A stretch of 64,000 nt of DNA from Pseudomonadota bacterium (GTDB taxonomy: Bacteria; Pseudomonadota; Gammaproteobacteria; Burkholderiales; Sulfuriferulaceae). Position numbers and translations under genes: made by a program. The notes under the pieces are model-generated. The model searched no databases and was not told the origin of the DNA. It saw only the letters and a program-made list of their open reading frames with translations. How positions within the stretch are numbered: position 1 is the stretch's first letter; every line of letters starts with the position of its first letter. This document shows, one piece after another, positions 10,542-18,843 of this stretch. The stretch spans positions 160,374-224,373 of the forward strand of contig JAJZUW010000005.1 of NCBI GenBank assembly GCA_021845925.1, in the 5' to 3' direction.

Positions 10542-10970
10542 TCAGGCTTTCAGCTGCAGAATGACCTGGGTGGTGTTGCCGGCAATGGCATCGGCCAGCG
10601 TGTATCGGTTGAGTTCGGCATAAAAGGTACTGGAAGCCCTGTTCAGCAGGGCTTTGAGCGTACAGCTCCCTTGCAGGACGCAGGGCGGTACGCCGCATTC
10701 AATGAGGTTATCCGTCCGTTCCAGCGTGCGCACGACATCGCCCAGCCGGTAGGTTTCGGGAAGGCGGGCAAGCCGGATACCCCCACCTTTGCCGCGAATG
10801 GTTTCCAGCCAGCCCTGCTGACCCATGAACTGGACGACTTTGGTCATGTGATTCAGCGCGACATCAAATTTGGCGGTGATTTCGCCGATGGTTTTTGTTT
10901 CGTCCGGCTGCGTGGCACTGAGAAACATCAGCACACGCAGGCCGAGATCGGTAAAACGGGTCAGTTGCAT
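10542..10970 (-). CDS. nsrR: Rrf2-family nitric-oxide-sensing repressor NsrR
   Basis: The 142-residue Rrf2 regulator starts [17 protein letters not shown] with a winged helix-turn-helix. Cys92, Cys97 and Cys103 follow the C-x4-C-x5-C spacing of NsrR, which holds an iron-sulfur cluster that nitric oxide destroys, lifting repression. IscR has a different Cys spacing. It lies 59 bases downstream of hmp on the same strand, so it is probably autoregulated through the hmp operator. Likely targets in this window are hmp, norC and perhaps the kinase operon at 24405-27410. Confidence 0.88.
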   Translation of the reverse strand: MQLTRFTDLGLRVLMFLSATQPDETKTIGEITAKFDVALNHMTKVVQFMGQQGWLETIRGKGGGIRLARLPETYRLGDVVRTLERTDNLIECGVPPCVLQGSCTLKALLNRASSTFYAELNRYTLADAIAGNTTQVILQLKA

Positions 10971-11029
10971 CGTTCCCCCACGAATCGTTGTGGTTCAGGC
11001 GTCAAGGCAACCGACTCGCGCTTGCGCGG

Positions 11030-12244
11030 TCAGGCCGTCACGCCTCCCGAACCGAATGCCTCTGCGTGAATCCGGCTGTCTGCAATGCCGTGTTTGCGCA
11101 GGGCGTTGATTTGTGCCGTCATGAATGCTGACGGGCCACAAACGTAATAATCAGCATTCTTCGGCAAGAAGTGGCTTCCGGTCAAGCCTGACAGTTCAAG
11201 ACGGCCGACTGCATGCGGGCGTGATGGAATGCGGTCATGTACCGCCTCATGAACAATCCATGCCTGTCCATCGGCGATCTGATCCATCAGATGGTCCACC
11301 CGGTCGCCAAATGCCTGCACCCCGGCATCGCGGCTGGCGTGCAGAAAACGCACCGGTCGGTCGGGATTCGTGCTGGCCAGATGTTCCAGCATGGACATCA
11401 TGGGCGTGATGCCGACGCCACCGCTGATCAGCACCACCGGTTCCTGGCTGTTTTCGTTGAGATAGAAATCACCCGCAGGTGGGGCGATTTCGAGCAGGTC
11501 GCCTTCGTTGACACGGTCATGCAGATGATTGGATACCATGCCCGCCGGTTGTTCGGTACGGGCAGATTCCCGTTTGACCGATATGCGGAAATGACCTTTG
11601 CCGGGTGCATCCGACAGGCTGTATTGACGCGGTTGCCGATAACCCAGTTCAGGGACGATCACACGTACCGAAATGTACTGCCCTGGTTTGTACAATGGCA
11701 CTGGACCGCCATCGGCGGGAACCATCTGAAACGAGGTGATTTCTTCGCTTTCGCGTATTTTGCGCTCGACGCGAAACGTGCGCCATCCTGTCCATCCGCC
11801 TGTGCTGTCGATGGCCAGGTCATACATTTTTTGTTCCATGTCTGCCAGCAATGCTGCCAGATCACCGTAGGCGACTGCCCACGCGTCAACCAGTTCATCG
11901 CTGGCGGCGCTGCCCAGAACTTCGCGGATGGATGCCAGCAAGTGTTTGCCGACAATGGCATAGTGTTCCTTGCGGATGCCCAGACTGACGTGCTTGGCGG
12001 CAATGCGTTCCAGTACCGGCATCAGGACTGATGGGTCGTCGATATGATCGGCATAGGCGGTTACCGCCATGGCAAGGGCCTGCTGTTGTCCGCCATTGCG
12101 CTGGTGAGCCTGGTTGAAGTATTCGCGCAGTTCCGGGTTGTGCGTAAACATGCGGGCATAGAAATGGCTGGTCAGTGTGACGCCATGTTCTTTCAGGACG
12201 GGAGCAGTGGCTTTGACAAGTTGGCGCTGGTTTTCAGAGAGCAT
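11030..12244 (-). CDS. hmp: Flavohemoprotein, nitric oxide dioxygenase
   Basis: This 404-residue protein detoxifies NO to nitrate with oxygen and NADPH in the cytosol. An N-terminal globin (about 1-140: SENQRQLVKATAPVLKEHGVTLTSHFYARMF, KHVSLGIRKEHYAIVG with the proximal His) is fused to an FAD-binding ferredoxin-reductase domain (RQYSLSDAP) and an NAD-binding domain (VVLISGGVGITPMMSML; YVCGP). The length is standard. A strong NsrR operator covers its promoter, and nsrR is the next gene, giving a simple NO-inducible circuit. Confidence 0.97.
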   Translation of the reverse strand: MLSENQRQLVKATAPVLKEHGVTLTSHFYARMFTHNPELREYFNQAHQRNGGQQQALAMAVTAYADHIDDPSVLMPVLERIAAKHVSLGIRKEHYAIVGKHLLASIREVLGSAASDELVDAWAVAYGDLAALLADMEQKMYDLAIDSTGGWTGWRTFRVERKIRESEEITSFQMVPADGGPVPLYKPGQYISVRVIVPELGYRQPRQYSLSDAPGKGHFRISVKRESARTEQPAGMVSNHLHDRVNEGDLLEIAPPAGDFYLNENSQEPVVLISGGVGITPMMSMLEHLASTNPDRPVRFLHASRDAGVQAFGDRVDHLMDQIADGQAWIVHEAVHDRIPSRPHAVGRLELSGLTGSHFLPKNADYYVCGPSAFMTAQINALRKHGIADSRIHAEAFGSGGVTA

Positions 12245-12262
12245 GATGTGACTCCGTGGTTA

Positions 12263-12288
12263 AAGATGCATTTTGCATGCATATTATA
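12263..12288 (-). promoter_or_regulatory. NsrR operator and -10 box of hmp
   Basis: Half-site AAGATGCATTT (12263-12273) is a full match to the published NsrR half-site. After one base, GCATGCATATT (12275-12285) matches the inverted half at 8 of 11 positions. The two ATGCAT cores are 5 bases apart. On the minus strand TATAAT (12283-12288) overlaps the operator, so bound NsrR would block RNA polymerase. The hmp ATG is 19 bases downstream. Confidence 0.8.
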
Positions 12289-12385
12289 AACCGGAAAAAT
12301 CCCGATGCGCTAGACCCCGTTTGCCAGCTGCATGCTCGTGGTGAGATGATGGTGGCAAAGGGTGATGACCGGAAGGAGAAAAGGC

Positions 12386-13036
12386 ATGGAAGCTGCCATC
12401 TACGATGCGTGGTATGACTCGTCGCGTGGTCGCTGGACAGGTGAAGTCGAGTATGCCCTTTTGCGGCAGTTGCTGTTGCCGGAAGCGGGAGAACGACTGC
12501 TGGATGTGGGCTGTGGCACTGGCTGGTTCACGCGACGGTTGGCTGGCGATGGCTGCCTTGTTACTGGCCTGGATCGGAATGCGGAATGGCTGGGCTACGC
12601 CCGCAAGCGGAGCACAGGCGTGGATTATGTCCAGGGCGACGCGCTGGCACTGCCATTTGCCGATGCTGGTTTTGATCATGTGGTTTCTGTCGCGGCCCTT
12701 TGTTTTGTCGCGGACTGGACAGGTGCCATGCGAGAAATTGTTCGCGTATCGCGCAAACGGTTTGCCATTGGCTTGCTTCATCGCCATAGCTTGCTGTACT
12801 GGCACAAAGGCAGACATGGCGGAGGAGGTGCTTATCGTGGAGCGCACTGGCACACACGTCAGGAAGTGCAGGCAGCCATGGCCTATCTGCCGGTGAGCGA
12901 TCTTCGTTTCAGTTACGCAGTGATGCTGCCGTCAGGATCGAGAATGGCCCGGTTGGTGGAACAATGCCTGCCTGACAACTGGCCTTTGGGCAGTTTCATG
13001 GTGGTATCCGGAACAAGTCAGGCCAGAGCTGGTTAA
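12386..13036 (+). CDS. Class I SAM-dependent methyltransferase
   Basis: The 216-residue protein has a Methyltransf_11 core: motif I LLDVGCGTGWFTRRLA (about 40-55), the acidic GLDRN, the QGDALALPFADAGFDHVVSVAALCF segment and MREIVRVSRKRFAIGLLHR. The substrate cannot be told; relatives act on small molecules or quinones. The start is the ATG at 12386 after a strong GGAAGGAG. It runs divergently from hmp, with 141 bases between the starts, and has no obvious operon partner. Confidence 0.8.
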   Translation: MEAAIYDAWYDSSRGRWTGEVEYALLRQLLLPEAGERLLDVGCGTGWFTRRLAGDGCLVTGLDRNAEWLGYARKRSTGVDYVQGDALALPFADAGFDHVVSVAALCFVADWTGAMREIVRVSRKRFAIGLLHRHSLLYWHKGRHGGGGAYRGAHWHTRQEVQAAMAYLPVSDLRFSYAVMLPSGSRMARLVEQCLPDNWPLGSFMVVSGTSQARAG

Positions 13037-13134
13037 GGCATCTCTGATCAGGCTGGACGCATATGACCATGACATCGGCAAAGTGATTGGAAAAAACCGG
13101 ACAGAGATTCGCGCAAGTTGAGGTGGGCAGGAAA

Positions 13135-13974
13135 TCAGGCCATCACAGTCTGATTCTGTTCGCCAAGCCCTTCGATCCAGAGGCGCATGTGATCGCCGGG
13201 CCGCAGCCAGATTGGACGCGGTCGCTGTGACATGCCCACGCCTGCGGGCGTGCCAGTAGTGATGATGTCACCGGGGCAGAGTGTCATGACCCGGCTGCAT
13301 TCCGCAACAATCCGGTTGATGCTGAAAATCATGGCGCGGGTGTTGCCGGTTTGCCGGCGGACGCCATTGACTTCCAGCCACATGTCCAGTGACTGCGGGT
13401 TGGCGATGTCATCCGGCGTGACCAGCCAGGGGCCGATGGGACCAAACGTGTCGCATCCCTTTCCCTGGTCCCATTGCGATGTGCGGAACTGGTATCTGCG
13501 CTCCGAAACATCGTTGACGATACAGTATCCGGCGATATGGGCCGGTGCATCCGGTTCGTTGATGTAACGCGCGGTACGGCCGATCACAACGCCAAGCTCC
13601 AGTTCCCAGTCGGTCTGGGTGGCGTCGGGTGGCAGACGGACCGGGTCATCGGGCCCCGAAATGCAGCTGGTGGCCTTCATGAAAATGACTGGATGTTCGG
13701 GGAGTGCCAGACCGGCTTCTTCGGCGTGGTCGCGATAATTGAGACCGATGCCGATAAACTTGCCAACGCTGGTCAGCGGCGGCCCCATGCGCGGGCTGCC
13801 CGTGACCAATGGCAGCTGGGCCGGGTCTACGCCGGCGAGTGTTAGCAATCGTTCTGGCGACAGATTGTCCGGAGTCCAGTCAGCAATGAGCTGGCTCATG
13901 TCGCGCAATTGGCCGCTGGTGTCGATGATTCCTGGTTTTTCCTGACCTGCGGGCCCGTAGCGGCACAGTTTCAT
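13135..13974 (-). CDS. Fumarylacetoacetate hydrolase family protein
   Basis: The 279-residue protein has a C-terminal FAH domain (about 70-275): GKFIGIGLNYRDHAEEAG, the metal-binding ELELGVVIGRTARYI (Glu-x-Glu), GYCIVNDVSERRYQF, and GDIITTGTPAGVGM. Family members hydrolyse or isomerise 2-keto acids in aromatic or sugar breakdown. Its neighbours (ampD and a glycosyltransferase) give no clue to the substrate. It starts 15 bases after the ampD stop, so cotranscription is likely. Confidence 0.87.
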   Translation of the reverse strand: MKLCRYGPAGQEKPGIIDTSGQLRDMSQLIADWTPDNLSPERLLTLAGVDPAQLPLVTGSPRMGPPLTSVGKFIGIGLNYRDHAEEAGLALPEHPVIFMKATSCISGPDDPVRLPPDATQTDWELELGVVIGRTARYINEPDAPAHIAGYCIVNDVSERRYQFRTSQWDQGKGCDTFGPIGPWLVTPDDIANPQSLDMWLEVNGVRRQTGNTRAMIFSINRIVAECSRVMTLCPGDIITTGTPAGVGMSQRPRPIWLRPGDHMRLWIEGLGEQNQTVMA

Positions 13975-13989
13975 GGGGTGGCTTCCTGG

Positions 13990-14556
13990 TCAATCACTTG
14001 GCATGACGGATTGGCGAAATCGGCTTCCGGCCTGACTAACGCGTGTCCAGTCGAAGCATGGGCCCGGATCGGTCTTGCGGCCGGGCGCCACATCACTGTG
14101 GCCGGCCAGCGCAACATCCGGCCAAAGCTGGCGAATGGCATCCAGCAGCGCATTGAGCTGCTGGTATTGCGCGTCTTCAAAAGCCAGTTGGTCAGTGCCT
14201 TCCAGTTCAATGCCAATGGAAAAATCATTGCATTTCTGCCAGCCTTGCCAGCTGGATACGCCGCTGTGCCAGGCGCGATCATGACACGAGGCAAACTGGA
14301 TCAGTTCTCCGCTGCGCCGGATCAGAAAATGCGCAGAAACCCGCAGGCCGCACAGGGCGGCGTAATCCGGATGCGCGTTGCAATCCAGTTGGCCCTGAAA
14401 CAGGCGGATGATGTCAGTACCGCCGAAATGACCGGCCGGCAGCGAAATGTTGTGAATCACCACCAGGCGGACCCCGGCGCCGGATGGACGCCGGTCAACG
14501 TGAGGTGAAGCGATCACTCGGGCCGGACTGGCAAATCCATGTCCGTCTATGTGCAT
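13990..14556 (-). CDS. ampD: 1,6-anhydro-N-acetylmuramyl-L-alanine amidase AmpD
   Basis: The 188-residue cytosolic zinc amidase cleaves the peptide from anhydro-muropeptides during wall recycling, which also controls AmpR-type beta-lactamase induction elsewhere. Seen are VVIHNISLPAGHFGG (zinc His), SAHFLIRRSGELIQFASCHDRAWHSGVSSWQG, NDFSIGIELEGTD, and ALAGHSDVAPGRKTDPGPCFDW with the remaining His and Asp ligands. It follows the 14559-15635 gene directly (2 bases). Confidence 0.95.
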   Translation of the reverse strand: MHIDGHGFASPARVIASPHVDRRPSGAGVRLVVIHNISLPAGHFGGTDIIRLFQGQLDCNAHPDYAALCGLRVSAHFLIRRSGELIQFASCHDRAWHSGVSSWQGWQKCNDFSIGIELEGTDQLAFEDAQYQQLNALLDAIRQLWPDVALAGHSDVAPGRKTDPGPCFDWTRVSQAGSRFRQSVMPSD

Positions 14557-14558
14557 GA

Positions 14559-15635
14559 TCAGATGTTGCTGATCAGCTGGATGACCCGCTGTGCGGCGCC
14601 TGGCTGGCTGGTGAGCCAGTTGCGTGCCTGTTCAGCCATTTTCTGGCCGTATTCCGGCTGGTCGATCAGGGTTCGCATATGGTCATAGAGCTGGTTTTCA
14701 TCGTCGGCGGCCAGCACAACGCCGGCATCGACAGCACTGGCAACCAGCGGCTGGTCACGGTGGGCAGGGCCAACGATGACGGTCTTGCCATGCAGCATGG
14801 GTGTGACCAGATCTGGTTGTGCGGTCGAATCGGCATGCATAGTGCCGCCGGCAATCACGAAATCGGCGCAGGCATGCAGATCTGCCAGCGGTTGTGGGTC
14901 TTCCACATAGTACACACGTGTTTTGATCGGCACGAAGGAGGTCGATAATCTGCGGTGGCGTATGGTTTGCAGTCGGAACTTGATGGATTCGCGGTATACC
15001 GGTTCGCAACGCGCCTGATCGCGCGGCGCCAGGATCATCAGGCCCATTTTGTGACGAATGGCCCGGTTGAACAGCAGATATGCCATGTTTTCTTCTGATT
15101 CGCCGGTGCCGGCAAAATAGGCCAGCCAGCGGCTGCCTTCCCTTTGCTCCTTGAACCGGTGACAGATATCGGTGTTGACGCCATGGGCCGGAAGCTGTCC
15201 CAGGCCGCTGAGTGGATCTCCGGTCACTTCGGCATTTGGCAGTTGCGGATCCGCATGGCTGACGGTTATCCGTTTGCAACCAGCGGATGCGATGGCGGAT
15301 TCCCTGGCATTGATCCAGACGGAGGGCGCTTTCTGGTCTTTCAGCAACGGGGCATGGCGGGCGGAGAGACCCAGCATGACAATACGGGCGGGAGCAATTT
15401 TTTCCAGGCGCTGGCGCAAAACCTGCAGATCATCGGCGACCACCAGATGCGGAATGTCGCAGTCGATGTCGCGTTCGCTGCCAATCAGCAGCAGGGCGGT
15501 ATTGCCAATCTGCTGACGCAAGGTATCCAGAAATGGCCGGGCGCGCGAGAGCTGGCCTGCATCCATGATGATCAGCGAGCTGCCCTGCAAGCCGGCGGGC
15601 AGGCGGTTGAATCCGAGAATATCCAGCAAACCCAT
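14559..15635 (-). CDS. GT-B glycosyltransferase, Kdo-transferase (WaaA)-like
   Basis: The 358-residue protein resembles the Kdo-transferase family, most clearly in the C-terminal half: WLAYFAGTGESEENMAYLLF, the LILAPRD segment, ADFVIAGGT near residue 260, and TPMLHGKTVIVGPAHRD. The N-terminal half fits a GT-B Rossmann domain (RIVMLGLSARHAPLLK). It lacks the usual N-terminal membrane anchor of WaaA and is shorter, so it may be a paralogue acting on another acceptor rather than the lipid A Kdo transferase. It is cotranscribed with ampD. Confidence 0.55.
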   Translation of the reverse strand: MGLLDILGFNRLPAGLQGSSLIIMDAGQLSRARPFLDTLRQQIGNTALLLIGSERDIDCDIPHLVVADDLQVLRQRLEKIAPARIVMLGLSARHAPLLKDQKAPSVWINARESAIASAGCKRITVSHADPQLPNAEVTGDPLSGLGQLPAHGVNTDICHRFKEQREGSRWLAYFAGTGESEENMAYLLFNRAIRHKMGLMILAPRDQARCEPVYRESIKFRLQTIRHRRLSTSFVPIKTRVYYVEDPQPLADLHACADFVIAGGTMHADSTAQPDLVTPMLHGKTVIVGPAHRDQPLVASAVDAGVVLAADDENQLYDHMRTLIDQPEYGQKMAEQARNWLTSQPGAAQRVIQLISNI

Positions 15636-15703
15636 GTGGTACCCATTATCACGTTATCACTTGACCGGGAAGGATACCGCAAAACAGGATGCCCGGACAG
15701 CAC

Positions 15704-15728
15704 CCCAACCGTCACATGGACGGTTGGG
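15704..15728 (-). terminator. Strong hairpin after the AhpD-like gene
   Basis: CCCAACCGTC (15704-15713), loop ACATG, GACGGTTGGG (15719-15728): a perfect 10-bp stem 11 bases past the stop of the 15739-16272 gene. No T-run follows on the minus strand, so it is either a rho-aided terminator or a 3' mRNA stabiliser. Confidence 0.4.
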
Positions 15729-15738
15729 AAGTGGTCTG

Positions 15739-16272
15739 TCAGAAATCGTTTTCGACTTTCAGGGCATTCAGCAGCACATCGGCTGCAACCATGTGGGCGG
15801 CGTGGCCGAGACCGTCCAGAATGTCGCGATCCGTCCATCCCATGGCGTGCAGATGGTCGATGTCCGTCTTGCTGACAGCGTTGGAATCGTGAGTGGCTTT
15901 CAAGGTAAACAACAGCATGGCCTTGTCCTTCTCACCCAGTGGCGCATCAGCCGGATTCCGGCGAGCGGCAGCCACCTGTTCGGCAGGCAGTCCCGCGACA
16001 TTGATCAGCAGACTTTCGTTGAAACCGACACAGTAATCACATTTGCCGGCTTCCGAAATCAGCATGCGCATCATGGCAAGCAGAACAAAATTCAGTGTCG
16101 GATGCTGGGAATAGTAGCTGATGCCCTGCCAGCTGCTGGCCAGCAGTTCAGGACTGGCGCTGTAAATTTGCATGGCATTGGGAACACGGCCAAACGCAGC
16201 AGCGACTTGGTCGTAAACTTCCTTGACCTGGCCCTGAGCGTTTTCGGGGGTGGTGACGTGAATCAGTGGCAT
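15739..16272 (-). CDS. Carboxymuconolactone decarboxylase / AhpD-like protein
   Basis: The 177-residue protein has an AhpD-like fold with the redox pair CDYC near residue 78-81 in the segment ISEAGKCDYCVGFNESLL, typical of peroxidase-linked members of this family. A thiol-reductase or peroxidase role is likely; lactone decarboxylation is only the family name. A GAGGAG Shine-Dalgarno precedes the ATG. It lies 82 bases downstream of a TetR gene, and a perfect operator-like palindrome lies 19 bases upstream of its start, so it is probably the regulated target. Confidence 0.82.
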   Translation of the reverse strand: MPLIHVTTPENAQGQVKEVYDQVAAAFGRVPNAMQIYSASPELLASSWQGISYYSQHPTLNFVLLAMMRMLISEAGKCDYCVGFNESLLINVAGLPAEQVAAARRNPADAPLGEKDKAMLLFTLKATHDSNAVSKTDIDHLHAMGWTDRDILDGLGHAAHMVAADVLLNALKVENDF

Positions 16273-16291
16273 GACATTCTCCTCGTCTAAT

Positions 16292-16311
16292 CATACCGAC
16301 CATTCGGTATG
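16292..16311. promoter_or_regulatory. Operator-like palindrome upstream of the AhpD-like gene
   Basis: CATACCGA (16292-16299), CCAT, TCGGTATG (16304-16311): a perfect 8-bp dyad directly before the 15739-16272 gene. It shares CATACCGAC with the palindrome in front of the TetR gene at 16980-16995. Confidence 0.65.
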
Positions 16312-16354
16312 AAAAGTGACACAGCACGACAGCCGGTGCTGTAACGGCATTCAT

Positions 16355-16969
16355 TCAGACATGGCAAACCATCAGACTGCGGATGTAACCACACAGTTGC
16401 CGGACACAGGATTCGAATGCCGGCATGGACTGCATGGTTTTAGTGACACTTATGCAGCCTTCCCAGGCCGACTGTACGAACAGGGCTGCTGCCTGGCAGT
16501 CCACGTCCGTGCGTATTTCGCCTTGTAGCTGGCCCGTCTCGAATGCTAGCTGCAGAACATGACGCCAGTTTTGCAGAATCTGTTCGAGACGATGGCGGAA
16601 TTCTTCATCGAGCGGACTCATTTCCTGCATCAGGTTGTTGAGCGGACATCCCAGCAACAAATTTTCCTCGCCGATCCGTGCGGGCAGCTTTTGCAACGTT
16701 TCCAGCAAGGCCGCCACCGGACTGGCGCTCTCGCGCACCGGTTGCAGGATCAGCCGGTCGATGGCAGGTGCGATCACTTCGTCAATCACCGCCAGACCAA
16801 GCAGTCGCTTGGTCGGGAAATGGTGGTACAAGGCGCCTTTGGTGAGTTGTGTCGATTCCAGGATGCTGGCAATGCTGGCGCCCTGGAAGCCTTGCCGGTG
16901 AATTTCGCAATAGGCTGCCTGCAACAATGTGCTGCGTGTCAGGTCGGTGTTTCGGATCGTATCATTCAT
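16355..16969 (-). CDS. TetR/AcrR family repressor
   Basis: The 204-residue regulator has an N-terminal helix-turn-helix (about 10-56: TRSTLLQAAYCEIHRQGFQGASIASILE, then LTKGALYHHFPTKRLLG) and a divergent ligand-binding C-terminus containing LLGCPLNNLMQEMS, seen in NemR/AcuR-like members. The ATG at 16969 is chosen because the HTH begins there. It probably represses itself and the AhpD-like gene through the CATACCGAC palindromes at 16980-16995 and 16292-16311. The inducer is likely a reactive small molecule, which is inference. Confidence 0.87.
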   Translation of the reverse strand: MNDTIRNTDLTRSTLLQAAYCEIHRQGFQGASIASILESTQLTKGALYHHFPTKRLLGLAVIDEVIAPAIDRLILQPVRESASPVAALLETLQKLPARIGEENLLLGCPLNNLMQEMSPLDEEFRHRLEQILQNWRHVLQLAFETGQLQGEIRTDVDCQAAALFVQSAWEGCISVTKTMQSMPAFESCVRQLCGYIRSLMVCHV

Positions 16970-16979
16970 GCTATTATTA

Positions 16980-16995
16980 CATACCGACTGGTATG
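16980..16995. promoter_or_regulatory. Operator-like palindrome upstream of the TetR gene
   Basis: CATACC (16980-16985), GACT, GGTATG (16990-16995) is a perfect dyad 11 bases before the TetR start. It shares CATACCGAC with the site at 16292. Confidence 0.6.
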
Positions 16996-17001
16996 GATGT
17001 G

Positions 17002-17466
17002 TCAAGTGCCGCCCGCAAATCCGTTCTGGCGCCAGGCTTCGTAGGTGACCACCGCAACGCTGTTGGACAGGTTGAGACTGCGGTTTCCCGGCTGCATGGG
17101 CAGACGTATACGGCGTTCTGGCGGGAAAGATTCCAGAATGCTGGCTGGCAGACCACGGGTTTCCGGGCCAAACACAAACACATCGCCAGGCTGGAAATGG
17201 CATTCGGCAAACGGGCCGCTGGCTTTGCTGCTGAGGGCAAACAGGCGATGGCCGGCAAAGTGGGCCAGACATGCCTGCCAGTCGGTGTGGGTTTGGAGCG
17301 TTGCGTATTCGTGGTAATCTAGCCCGGCACGTCTTAACTGGCGGTCATCCAGGTTGAAACCGAGCGGTTCAACCAGGTGCAGGCTGGCGCCGGTATTGGC
17401 ACACAAACGGATGATGTTGCCAGTGTTCGGCGGGATTTCGGGCTGGTAGAGAACGATATGGAACAT
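17002..17466 (-). CDS. trmL: tRNA (cytidine/uridine-2'-O-)-methyltransferase TrmL
   Basis: The 154-residue SPOUT methylase modifies the wobble base of tRNA-Leu. Typical segments are MFHIVLYQPEIPPNTGNIIRLCANTG, LVEPLGFNLDDRQLRRAGLDYHE, VFVFGPETRGLP, and the knot RLPMQPGNRSLNLSNSVAVVTYEA. The start at 17466 gives the normal family length; the reading frame stays open much further upstream, but that stretch is antisense to gshA and not conserved. It ends 6 bases after the operator near the TetR start. Confidence 0.94.
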   Translation of the reverse strand: MFHIVLYQPEIPPNTGNIIRLCANTGASLHLVEPLGFNLDDRQLRRAGLDYHEYATLQTHTDWQACLAHFAGHRLFALSSKASGPFAECHFQPGDVFVFGPETRGLPASILESFPPERRIRLPMQPGNRSLNLSNSVAVVTYEAWRQNGFAGGT

Positions 17467-17559
17467 GTTTTCGGACCGGGTGACAACACAATAAGGAACT
17501 GGGGCGGGGCGCTGCAATGACAGTGTTCTGCCGGGTGTTCCGATAACTGGAAAACACGC

Positions 17560-18843
17560 ATGGTACCGCATTTGACAACTGCACTGACAGGCCCGTTGCT
17601 GGACATCGAACGACACGTACTTGGTGCAACGCCAGCAATCGAGCGCTGGTTTCGCGGCCAGTGGCAAGAACATGAGGCACCGTTTTACACTTCGGTGGAT
17701 CTGCGCAACAGCGGATTCAAGCTGGCACCGGTCGATACGAACTTGTTTCCCGGAGGATTCAACAACCTGAACCCGGATTTCATTCCGTTGGCTGTTCAGG
17801 CCGCGATGAGTGCTGTCGAAAAAATCTGTCCGGACGCGCAGCAATTGTTGCTGATTCCGGAAAACCATACCCGCAATACGTTTTATCTGAAAAATGTCGC
17901 CCGTCTTGCGGAAATTCTCCGTCTGACTGGACTGAATGTCAGGATAGGCAGCCTGTTGCCGGATTTGCAGGAACCGATGGACATCGACCTGGGCGATGGG
18001 GATTCCTTGCGGCTGGAACCCGTCATCCGTCAGGGCAACCGGCTCGGACTGCCAGATTATGACCCGTGTGCCATCCTGCTCAACAATGATCTGTCCGGCG
18101 GTGTTCCGGCCATCCTGCGCGGCATCGAGCAGTTCATGCTGCCGCCTTTGCAGGCTGGCTGGCACACCCGGCGCAAATCGCAGCACTTTGCTGTCTACAA
18201 CAATGTGGCAGCCGATTTTGCCCGCCTGGTGGATATTGATCCCTGGTTGATCAATCCCTATTTTTCGGTCTGCTCCGAGGTTGATTTTCAGGCCCGCCAG
18301 GGGGAAGCGTGTCTGGAGCAGCAAGTGGCCGAGTTGCTGGAACGGATACGGGTGAAATACCGTGAATACCAGATTGATGCCGAACCGTTTGTCATCGTCA
18401 AGGCCGATTCTGGCACATATGGCATGGGAGTGATGTCGGTGAAGGATCCGGCGGAAGTGCGCGATCTGAACCGCAAGCAGCGCAACAAGATGGCGGTTGG
18501 CAAGGAAGGCATGAGCGTGGATTCGGTGTTGCTGCAGGAAGGCGTGCACACGTTTGAAAGCATCAACGATGCGGTTGCCGAACCGGTGGTGTACATGATG
18601 GATCACTTTGTGGTCGGTGGATTTTACCGTGTGCATACCGGCCGCGGTGTGGACGAAAATCTCAATTCACCTGGCATGCATTTTGTTCCGCTGGCATTTG
18701 AATCACCCTGCTGCATGCCAGACCGCCAGGCCAGCCCGGATTCGACACCCAACCGGTTCTACACCTACGGTGTGGTGGCCAGACTGGCCATGCTGGCGGC
18801 TTCGATTGAACTGGAAACCCAGGCCGAGGCGCTGGCAGCATGA
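17560..18843 (+). CDS. gshA: Glutamate-cysteine ligase (proteobacterial ATP-grasp-like type)
   Basis: The 427-residue protein belongs to the gshA family first seen in Acidithiobacillus and common in betaproteobacteria, unrelated to E. coli GshA. Diagnostic segments are FYTSVDLRNSGFKLAPVDTNLFPGGFNNL, PENHTRNTFYLKN, FVIVKADSGTYGMGVMSV and VVGGFYRVHTGRG. It makes gamma-glutamylcysteine, the first step of glutathione synthesis. Its stop overlaps the gshB start by 4 bases. It diverges from trmL with 93 bases between. Confidence 0.93.
   Translation: MVPHLTTALTGPLLDIERHVLGATPAIERWFRGQWQEHEAPFYTSVDLRNSGFKLAPVDTNLFPGGFNNLNPDFIPLAVQAAMSAVEKICPDAQQLLLIPENHTRNTFYLKNVARLAEILRLTGLNVRIGSLLPDLQEPMDIDLGDGDSLRLEPVIRQGNRLGLPDYDPCAILLNNDLSGGVPAILRGIEQFMLPPLQAGWHTRRKSQHFAVYNNVAADFARLVDIDPWLINPYFSVCSEVDFQARQGEACLEQQVAELLERIRVKYREYQIDAEPFVIVKADSGTYGMGVMSVKDPAEVRDLNRKQRNKMAVGKEGMSVDSVLLQEGVHTFESINDAVAEPVVYMMDHFVVGGFYRVHTGRGVDENLNSPGMHFVPLAFESPCCMPDRQASPDSTPNRFYTYGVVARLAMLAASIELETQAEALAA

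Noticed and set aside
17467..18636. Long open minus-strand frame extending trmL far upstream
   Set aside because: It is antisense to gshA, whose family match is clear; the trmL family start is at 17466.
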